Shown here one piece after another: positions 1-4,919 of a DNA stretch of 7,040 nt. Under the pieces are notes generated by a model. It did not search any database and was not told the DNA's origin. It saw only the letters and a list, made by a program, of their open reading frames with translations. This DNA comes from Clostridia bacterium (lineage in GTDB: Bacteria; Bacillota; Clostridia; Oscillospirales; Acutalibacteraceae): assembly GCA_900764115.1 (NCBI GenBank), contig CAAFMR010000154.1:1-7040 (forward strand), given 5' to 3'. Each line of letters starts with the position of its first letter. The stretch's first letter is position 1. The translations under genes were made by a program, and so were the position numbers.

Positions 1-59
1 AAGGAAACCTGACCATAAAATTAGAGATGATATTGCGGTTGAACTTGTGGAAAAGATAG
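1..59. other. AT-rich left-edge segment, not tex-like
   Basis: By hand count this stretch is about 36% GC, clearly below the GC-rich tex sequence that follows. The tex reading frame has a TAG at 57-59, and none of the three plus-strand frames shows the conserved Tex residues expected just before GEEFLRV (a motif of the type LAxNRGE). The second frame stays open from the window edge to a TGA at 92-94 and includes KIRDDIAVELVEKIG, which reads like ordinary protein, but I cannot assign it to a family; a minus-strand frame is also open. The segment could be the end of an inserted element, a genome rearrangement, or an assembly chimera at a contig edge. It is too short to decide. Confidence 0.5.
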
Positions 60-77
60 GGGGAGGAATTTCTGCGG

Positions 78-1520
78 GTGCATGTGGATTTTGATGTGGC
101 GCACGCGATGCGTATTGTGTCCTCTGAGCATATCAAGACGGATTGTCCTGCTACCGCTCAAATGCAGCTGGCGGCGGAGGATGCATACGATCGGTTGATT
201 TTTCCGGCTTTGGAGCGGGAAATGCGCAACACCCTGACCGAGTCGGCATCAGCGGCGGCGATTCAGGTGTTTTCTACGAACCTGCGGCAGCTGCTGATGC
301 AGCCGCCGGTCAAGGGGAAGGTGACGCTGGGGTTAGACCCCGGGTATCAGCATGGCTGCAAGACGGCTGTGATCGACGCCACCGGGAAGGTGCTGGATAC
401 AGGAATTGTGTATCCTGTGCCGCAATTCAAGCGTATGGATGAGGCGAAACGAATCATCCGTGGTTTCATCCGCAAGTACCACGTAGAGGTCATTGCCATC
501 GGAAACGGCACCGCCTCCCACGAAACCGAGGTGTTTGTGGCGGATCTGCTGCATGAGTTGGGAGACGACAAGGTGGCATATATGGTGGTCAGCGAAGCGG
601 GGGCATCGGTATATTCCGCCTCCAAGCTGGCGGCGCAGGAATTTCCGAATTATGATGTGAATTTGCGCTCGGCGGTGTCCATTGCCCGCCGGCTGCAGGA
701 CCCTCTGGCGGAGCTGGTGAAGATCGACCCCAAAGCCATCGGCGTAGGGCAGTATCAGCACGATCTGCCCCAGGCGCACCTCAATGAGGCGTTGGGCGGC
801 GTGGTGGAATCCTGCGTGAACGCGGTAGGGGTGGATGTGAACACTGCCTCGGCGCCGCTGCTGGAGCAGGTAGCGGGGATCAATGCTACCGTGGCGAAGA
901 ATATCGTAGCGTATCGGGAAGAAAACGGTGAGTTCACCTCCCGCGCAGCGTTGAAAAAGGTGCCGAAGCTGGGGCCGAAGGCGTTTGAGCAGTGCGCCGG
1001 TTTCCTGCGGGTGCCGGAAAGCAAGAATTTGCTGGATCATACGGCGGTACATCCGGAAAGCTATGAGGCTGCCAAAGGGCTTCTGGCACTGTGCGGCAGG
1101 ACGGCAAAGCAGGTAGAGGGCTTGCAGGAAGCGGTGGAGAGCATCGGCTATGTGTCCTTGGCGGAACAGCTGGGGGTGGGCGAGCCCACCTTGCGGGATA
1201 TTGTGGCTGAGCTGCTGCACCCTGGGCGGGACCCCCGGGATGAACTGCCGGCGCCGTTGCTACGTACCGATGTGTTGGGTATCGAATCCCTTAAAGCGGG
1301 AATGGAACTGATCGGTACGGTGCGGAATGTGGTGGATTTCGGGGCGTTTGTGGACATCGGCGTGCACGAGGATGGTTTGTTGCATATTTCGCAGATTACA
1401 AATCGGTATATCAAGCACCCCTCCGAGGTGCTGAAGGTGGGCGATGTGGTGACCGTGTGGGTGCTGTCGGTGGATGTGGCAAAAAAACGTATCGGGTTAA
1501 CGATGCGGCGTCCATCCTGA
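78..1520 (+). CDS. tex: Tex-family transcription accessory / RNA-binding protein, N-terminally truncated
   Basis: Tex is a cytoplasmic nucleic-acid-binding protein linked to transcription and RNA metabolism. The 480 residues seen contain a YqgF/RNase H-like domain (about 80-215; GLDPGYQHGCKTAVID at 85-100, NGTASHET at 143-150, VSEAGASVYSAS at 171-182), helix-hairpin-helix repeats (about 255-325; VAGINATVAKNIVAYR, then KKVPKLGPKAFEQCAGFLRV) and a C-terminal S1 domain (about 408-477; GTVRNVVDFGAFVDIG, LLHISQI). Family members are usually about 710-780 residues, so roughly 240 N-terminal residues are absent. Homology continues upstream of the GTG at 78 as GEEFLRV from position 60, immediately after an in-frame TAG at 57-59. 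The GTG is therefore only the first usable start, not the ancestral one. A GGAGG-like sequence (62-66) lies 11 nt before it and could allow initiation by chance. The rest reads intact and ends in TGA. The gene is convergent with rnhA. Identity is very secure; whether this fragment is functional is doubtful. Confidence 0.93.
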   Translation: MHVDFDVAHAMRIVSSEHIKTDCPATAQMQLAAEDAYDRLIFPALEREMRNTLTESASAAAIQVFSTNLRQLLMQPPVKGKVTLGLDPGYQHGCKTAVIDATGKVLDTGIVYPVPQFKRMDEAKRIIRGFIRKYHVEVIAIGNGTASHETEVFVADLLHELGDDKVAYMVVSEAGASVYSASKLAAQEFPNYDVNLRSAVSIARRLQDPLAELVKIDPKAIGVGQYQHDLPQAHLNEALGGVVESCVNAVGVDVNTASAPLLEQVAGINATVAKNIVAYREENGEFTSRAALKKVPKLGPKAFEQCAGFLRVPESKNLLDHTAVHPESYEAAKGLLALCGRTAKQVEGLQEAVESIGYVSLAEQLGVGEPTLRDIVAELLHPGRDPRDELPAPLLRTDVLGIESLKAGMELIGTVRNVVDFGAFVDIGVHEDGLLHISQITNRYIKHPSEVLKVGDVVTVWVLSVDVAKKRIGLTMRRPS

Positions 1521-1599
1521 AACCTGGGCGGTACGAAAAGCGATAGACGCACTGGTACGTTTGCGGACGTTTATTGTGCGGGGCTTATCCGGTAGAATG

Positions 1600-1645
1600 A
1601 AAATCGGGTTCAAGGCATAGAATGACCTTGAACCCGATTTTTTTT
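1600..1645 (+). terminator. Rho-independent terminator between convergent tex and rnhA
   Basis: A perfect 16-bp stem (1600-1615 paired with 1626-1641, core ATCGGGTTCAAGG / CCTTGAACCCGAT) encloses a 10-nt loop and is followed by eight Ts at 1638-1645. This is a strong terminator for tex. On the minus strand the same stem lies immediately past the rnhA stop codon but ends in only four Ts, so it probably serves as a weaker terminator for rnhA as well. The octamer TAGAATGA occurs twice, just before the left arm (1593-1600) and within the loop (1618-1625). The 79 bases between the tex stop and the stem contain no gene I can support. Confidence 0.9.
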
Positions 1646-2081
1646 ATGGCATATTGGTGTATTGTGCCACCGCTAGACGGTCGCACCGTTCATTTTCCGG
1701 GTGACCGTCGTGTCCTTTGACCCAAACAAAGGTGACCTGGTGCAACTGCAGGAGTGGCAGCAGCCTTTGCCACAGATCTACGTTCAGCGCCGGCTTTTTG
1801 TCCGCTTTGCGCCAACCGTTTCGCTGCCAGCCGTAGACCCAACCCTTAGTGACGGCGTCAATGACATATTTGGAGTCGCTGGTGAGGGTGACGGCGCATG
1901 GCTCTTTGAGCGCAGACAGCGCCTCGATGACGGCGGTCAGCTCCATACGGTTGTTGGTGGTCTCCCGTTCGGCGCCGCACAGCTCCTTTTCCGCGCCGTT
2001 AAAGCGCAGCACAGCGCCCCAGCCGCCCTTTCCGGGGTTGCCCGAGCAGGCGCCGTCAGTAAAGATTTCTACATGTTTCAT
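1644..2081 (-). CDS. rnhA: Ribonuclease HI
   Basis: RNase HI cleaves the RNA strand of RNA:DNA hybrids, for example R-loops and primer remnants, using two metal ions in the cytoplasm. The 145-residue product matches the E. coli-type enzyme along its length. The catalytic residues are all present: D9 ([14 protein letters not shown]), E47 (TTNNRMEL), D69 (TSDSKYV) and D134 (NERCDRLA), with the active-site-loop histidine H124 ([12 protein letters not shown]). The basic protrusion that grips the hybrid is also present ([18 protein letters not shown], about 80-97). The ATG at 2081-2079 is chosen because AGGAGG (2094-2089) lies 7 nt upstream and because family members begin MxxVEIFTDG. In-frame ATGs at 2105 and 2099 lie at or upstream of this Shine-Dalgarno and would add a non-conserved MLMRGGSS. 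The C-terminus stops about 10 residues sooner than in E. coli (155 aa) but keeps all catalytic parts. The gene is transcribed alone, divergently from rnj and convergently to tex. Confidence 0.96.
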   Translation of the reverse strand: MKHVEIFTDGACSGNPGKGGWGAVLRFNGAEKELCGAERETTNNRMELTAVIEALSALKEPCAVTLTSDSKYVIDAVTKGWVYGWQRNGWRKADKKPALNVDLWQRLLPLLQLHQVTFVWVKGHDGHPENERCDRLAVAQYTNMP

Positions 2082-2107
2082 GGAGCTTCCTCCTCTCATG
2101 AGCACTT

Positions 2108-2136
2108 ATTTTAGCAGAAAATGTCCCATAAAACAA
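2108..2136 (-). promoter_or_regulatory. Predicted sigma-A promoter of rnhA
   Basis: Read on the minus strand, a -35-like TTGTTT (2136-2131) is followed after exactly 17 bp by TAAAAT (2113-2108), a five-of-six match to the -10 consensus. Transcription would begin near 2101, giving a leader of about 20 nt that contains the AGGAGG of rnhA. The -35 matches only TTG, so the promoter is probably of moderate strength. Confidence 0.6.
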
Positions 2137-2144
2137 TACTAAAA

Positions 2145-2175
2145 CGCAGAAAAATGGCTCATACTCATTTTTGCG
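2145..2175. repeat. Imperfect inverted repeat between divergent promoters
   Basis: AAAAATG (2150-2156) and CATTTTT (2166-2172) form a 7-bp inverted repeat around a 9-nt spacer. The symmetry extends outward by CGC (2145-2147) and GCG (2173-2175) if AG at 2148-2149 is bulged. It lies upstream of the -35 boxes of both divergent promoters (rnhA and rnj). It could be an operator or a chance AT-rich palindrome, and I see no match to a known regulator site. Confidence 0.25.
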
Positions 2176-2187
2176 GGGTAGTTTCCC

Positions 2188-2216
2188 TTGACATTCGGGC
2201 AAAGCTCCTGTAAAAT
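2188..2216 (+). promoter_or_regulatory. Predicted strong sigma-A promoter of the rnj-gdpP-rplI operon
   Basis: A perfect -35 hexamer TTGACA (2188-2193) is followed after 17 bp by TAAAAT (2211-2216), a five-of-six -10. Initiation would fall around 2222-2224, about 240 nt before the rnj ATG. It is the best promoter match I found in the window and the only convincing one upstream of the operon. Confidence 0.8.
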
Positions 2217-2222
2217 AAAGTG

Positions 2223-2423
2223 GATGTTTACTCGGATTTACCCGGGTATAAGAATCGGATCGGCGCCGGTTGTGGAACGGCTGCTATAGGGTTGCCCTTT
2301 TTGTATTGCGGAAAACGGCAGGTGCGGAGCCTGCCACCAGACAAGTAGACACCCATCCCGAAATCGGTCTTGCAAAAGACGGGTTTCGGTTCTGCTTTAT
2401 GCAGGAAGATTGACAAAAACATC
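2223..2423 (+). ncRNA. Putative structured 5' leader RNA of rnj (unassigned)
   Basis: This roughly 200-nt stretch has no supported ORF and begins at the predicted transcription start. GATGTTT (2223-2229) can pair perfectly with AAACATC (2417-2423), closing the whole region. Internal hairpins include: 2263-2284 (six pairs with one bulge); 2317-2322 with 2330-2335 (GGCAGG / CCTGCC); 2358-2365 with 2382-2389 (CCGAAATC / GGTTTCGG, one G-T pair), continuing past a G-G mismatch into GTCTT / AAGAC capped by a GCAA tetraloop (2367-2380); and 2390-2395 with 2401-2406. A weak AGGG-TTG-CCCT followed by five Ts (2288-2302) could act as a pause or terminator. No clear intrinsic terminator precedes rnj, so the RNA is probably a cis leader. 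I could not match it to a known riboswitch, T-box, tmRNA or SRP RNA. A 6S-like RNA is possible from size and end pairing only. The fold is hand-drawn. Confidence 0.45.
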
Positions 2424-2463
2424 ATTAGTACACAGGTATTTGAAGAATTATCGGAGGAATTGT

Positions 2464-4497
2464 ATGTCAGAACAGAAAAAAACAACTACGCAGGCAGGGG
2501 AGAAACGCCCTCAGCAAAACAACAGCCGTAAGCCTGCCGGTCAAAATCAGACGGCTAAGTCGTCTGCCCCGGCGACCGAGAAAAAGCCGACGGCTCCCCG
2601 TAACAACGGAGGACAGCGGCAGAATACCGGCAAGGGCGGACGGCGTCCGTCCGCCGCGAACCAAACCCGAGCGGAGGAGGTCAAAAGTAAGCAGTCCTCC
2701 CGGCGTTCCCCCGCTGCAAACCAGGGGCAGCCGGAGTCTCCGGCAAAAAACAAGCAGAACAACCGCCGCTCCGCCGGCGAGCGTCCGGCGACTGAGAAAA
2801 AGGGCGGGCGCGGACGGCGCCCGCAAGCGCCTGCAGGTCTGCCTATCCATTATACCGTGCTGGGCGGTCTGAATGAAATCGGCAAGAATATGGCGGTGTT
2901 TGAATACGGCGACGATGCATTCATCATTGATTGCGGTATGTCCTTCCCGGATGAGGACCTTCTGGGCGTGGATGTGGTGCTGCCCGATTTCACATATGCG
3001 CTGAAAATCAAGGATAAGCTGCGGGGCATTTTCATCACCCACGGTCACGAGGATCACATCGGCGCTCTGCCGTATTTTCTGAAAGAGCTGAACCTGCCGG
3101 TGTTTTCCGGACGTCTTACCGTCGCGCTGATTGAATCTAAGCTCAAGGAGCACAATCTTTCCGGAAAGGTCAAGCTGCACGTGGTGGAGCCGGGTGCGGT
3201 CATCACGGTCAGCAAAAATCTGTCGGTGGAATTTATCCACGTAAACCACTCTATTCCGGATGCAATGGCGCTGGCGATCAAAACACCCATCGGCTATGTG
3301 GTGCATACCGGCGACTTTAAGATCGACAGCACCCCCGTAAGCGGTCCTATGATTGATTTAACCCGATTCGGTGAGTTGGGTAAAGAGGGCGTGCTGGCGC
3401 TGCTGGCGGAGTCCACCAATGTGGAGCGCCCCGGATACACCCCCAGCGAGCGGGTGGTGGGGGAAAGCTTTGCCAACCTGTTTCACCGGGCGGAGGGACG
3501 TCGGATTATTGTGGCGACCTTCTCCTCAAACCTCAACCGTATACAGCAGATTATGTCGGCAGCTGCCAAAGACGGGCGCAAGGTGGCGGTCTCCGGGCGC
3601 AGTATGATTAATTGTGTAACCATCGCGCAGGAGCTGGGCTATTTGCATATCCCGGACGGATTGCTCATTGATATTGATGAAATCAACCACTATCCCAAGG
3701 ATCGGGTCACGCTGATTACCACCGGCAGCCAAGGGGAGCCCATGTCGGCGCTCAGCCGTATGGCGTTCTCCGATCATCGCAAGGTGGAGGTGGGTCCCGA
3801 GGATTATATCATCATTTCCGCCACCCCCATTCCCGGTAACGAAAAGACCGTGGGACGGGTGGTCAATGAACTGATGAAACGGGGCTGTGAGGTCGTGTAC
3901 GAGAAGATGTACGATGTACACGTGTCCGGTCACGCCTGCCAAGAAGAATTAAAGATAATCCACAGCTTGACAAACCCGCGATTTTTCATTCCGGTTCACG
4001 GGGAGCAGAAGCACCTTGTGAAGCACGCCAATCTGGCGAAAACCATGGGTATGCCCGCCTCTAACGTGCTGATAACCGATATCGGCCGCACCATTGAGAT
4101 CACACCGAATAAGATGGCGGTGGTGGGCACAGTGCCTGCCGGTCGGGTGCTGGTGGACGGTCTGGGTGTGGGCGATGTGGGCAGCATTGTGCTGCGGGAT
4201 CGCAAGCATCTGGCAGAGGACGGCTTGATCGTGGTCGTGGCGACTGTGGATAGCGTGTCCGGCGAGCTGGTTTCCGGACCGGATGTGGTGTCCCGCGGAT
4301 TTGTGTATGTGCGGGAGGCAGAGGGCACCATGGATGAAATCAAGGTGTTTGCCCGCCGGATTATGGATGACGCTGTGCGCCAGTCTCACGGCGAGTGGGG
4401 GATTATCAAAACGCGGGTGCGGGATGAGCTGTCCCGGCGGATATTCCAAAAGACCAAGCGCAGCCCGATGATTTTACCGATTATTATGGAGGTCTGA
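2464..4497 (+). CDS. rnj: Ribonuclease J with basic disordered N-terminal extension
   Basis: RNase J is a zinc-dependent metallo-beta-lactamase/beta-CASP enzyme with endonuclease and 5'-3' exonuclease activity, central to mRNA decay and rRNA/mRNA processing in Firmicutes. The product has 677 residues against about 555 for B. subtilis RNase J1. Residues 1-125 are low-complexity, rich in K, R, Q, N, P, A and S, with repeated units (RRPSAANQ at 60-67, RRSPAANQ at 80-87, ATEKK at 37-41 and 109-113). The catalytic core starts near 128. Metal ligands are visible: HGHEDH (193-198), H262 (NHSIPDA), and D284 in HTGDFK. SGHA (H490) and PVHGE (H512) are the later beta-CASP/MBL motifs. The C-terminal domain runs from about 560 to 677. 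The ATG at 2464 is chosen because GGAGGA (2453-2458) lies 5 nt upstream; the in-frame TTG at 2410 has no well-spaced site. It is the first gene of an operon and lies 50 bp before gdpP. The extension may bind RNA or partners, which is inference. Confidence 0.96.
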   Translation: MSEQKKTTTQAGEKRPQQNNSRKPAGQNQTAKSSAPATEKKPTAPRNNGGQRQNTGKGGRRPSAANQTRAEEVKSKQSSRRSPAANQGQPESPAKNKQNNRRSAGERPATEKKGGRGRRPQAPAGLPIHYTVLGGLNEIGKNMAVFEYGDDAFIIDCGMSFPDEDLLGVDVVLPDFTYALKIKDKLRGIFITHGHEDHIGALPYFLKELNLPVFSGRLTVALIESKLKEHNLSGKVKLHVVEPGAVITVSKNLSVEFIHVNHSIPDAMALAIKTPIGYVVHTGDFKIDSTPVSGPMIDLTRFGELGKEGVLALLAESTNVERPGYTPSERVVGESFANLFHRAEGRRIIVATFSSNLNRIQQIMSAAAKDGRKVAVSGRSMINCVTIAQELGYLHIPDGLLIDIDEINHYPKDRVTLITTGSQGEPMSALSRMAFSDHRKVEVGPEDYIIISATPIPGNEKTVGRVVNELMKRGCEVVYEKMYDVHVSGHACQEELKIIHSLTNPRFFIPVHGEQKHLVKHANLAKTMGMPASNVLITDIGRTIEITPNKMAVVGTVPAGRVLVDGLGVGDVGSIVLRDRKHLAEDGLIVVVATVDSVSGELVSGPDVVSRGFVYVREAEGTMDEIKVFARRIMDDAVRQSHGEWGIIKTRVRDELSRRIFQKTKRSPMILPIIMEV

Positions 4498-4517
4498 TTC
4501 CGTCGGGGTACGGAATT
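4496..4517 (+). other. Intercistronic hairpin between rnj and gdpP
   Basis: ATTCCGT (4497-4503) pairs perfectly with ACGGAAT (4510-4516) around the loop CGGGGT, and a G-T pair at 4496/4517 extends it to 8 bp. The stem begins within the rnj stop codon (TGA 4495-4497). There is no T tract, so it is not an intrinsic terminator. It could stabilise or mark a processing point in the shared transcript. The gdpP ribosome binding site AAGGAGG follows at 4533-4539. Confidence 0.5.
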
Positions 4518-4547
4518 GCCGGTTGGACACCGAAGGAGGTGTAACCG

Positions 4548-4856
4548 ATGAAAAAACAACAATCCTTGTTTTTCTGGCTGCTGGGCGGCGTGTTTGTGTT
4601 GCTGTACGGCACCTGCCTGTGTCTGTGGCGTGTGATGCCGTGGCTGGCGCTGACCGGCGCGGCGGTGGCAACCTTGCTGTTGGCGGGGCTGCTTGTGCTG
4701 CGGGGGATTGGTCTGCGCCGCAGCCGACGCACGCTGGAGCTGTTCACAGCCGCATTGGATTCGCGCCAACAAACATTGCTGGAGTCTTTTCCTATGCCGG
4801 CGGCGGCATTTTCCTCTGCTGGGGAATTGGTGTATTATAACGATTCCTTTTTGTAG
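4548..4856 (+). CDS. gdpP: GdpP N-terminal fragment: membrane anchor and start of PAS domain
   Basis: This is the first 102 residues of a GdpP/YybT-type cyclic-di-AMP phosphodiesterase. Two adjacent hydrophobic segments (about 7-27 and 30-54) form the membrane hairpin anchor. They are followed by a short basic linker (RRSRR) and the beginning of a PAS domain (SFPMPAAAFSSAGELVYYND at about 80-99). The start ATG at 4548 has an excellent AAGGAGG (4533-4539) 8 nt upstream. The frame ends at TAG 4854-4856, but the same frame continues directly afterwards as SILGGVEQEG and then through the rest of GdpP. This is therefore a truncated reading of a 657-residue gene rather than a separate small protein. 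Translated alone, it would be a membrane stub without catalytic parts. Family identity rests on the continuity with the downstream fragment and on the gene neighbourhood. Confidence 0.85.
   Translation: MKKQQSLFFWLLGGVFVLLYGTCLCLWRVMPWLALTGAAVATLLLAGLLVLRGIGLRRSRRTLELFTAALDSRQQTLLESFPMPAAAFSSAGELVYYNDSFL
4854..4856 (+). other. In-frame amber codon interrupting gdpP
   Basis: The codons around it read TTC? no frame change: TTT TTG TAG AGT ATT CTG, i.e. F-L-stop-S-I-L. Both sides are in one frame and both look like GdpP, so one substitution explains the break; CAG (Gln) to TAG is the simplest. Without it the product would have 657 residues, essentially the length of B. subtilis GdpP (659). The true gdpP stop is also TAG (6519-6521), with rplI in the same frame just downstream, so TAG does act as a stop here. 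Confidence 0.9.
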
Positions 4857-4919
4857 AGTATTCTGGGGGGAGTCGAACAGGAGGGCGCCGGTCTTTCGGA
4901 GCTGTTCTCCGATCTGACG

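Noticed and set aside
333..1220. Long minus-strand ORF inside tex (295 codons)
   Set aside because: It is antisense to strongly conserved Tex domains, has no recognisable motif and is explained by the GC-biased codon use of tex.
2082..2105. rnhA starts at the ATGs at 2105 or 2099
   Set aside because: They lie at or upstream of the AGGAGG that serves the ATG at 2081 and would add residues not seen in RNase HI proteins.
2410..2442. Second promoter with TTGACA at 2410-2415
   Set aside because: No acceptable -10 hexamer is found 16-18 bp downstream; the nearest TATTTG is 21 bp away.
2410..2463. Upstream TTG start for rnj at 2410, adding 18 residues
   Set aside because: AGGAAG sits too close to this TTG, the added residues are not family-like, and the ATG at 2464 has a well-spaced GGAGGA.
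2467..3306. Long minus-strand ORF opposite the start of rnj (279 codons)
   Set aside because: It mirrors the repetitive basic N-terminus and MBL domain of RNase J, has no protein-like motifs and has no promoter or ribosome binding site I can see.
4896..4912. TCGGAG / CTCCGA hairpin after the amber codon as a read-through signal
   Set aside because: It is a 6-bp stem about 40 nt downstream of the TAG, farther than typical recoding stimulators, and hairpins of this size occur by chance in GC-rich coding DNA.
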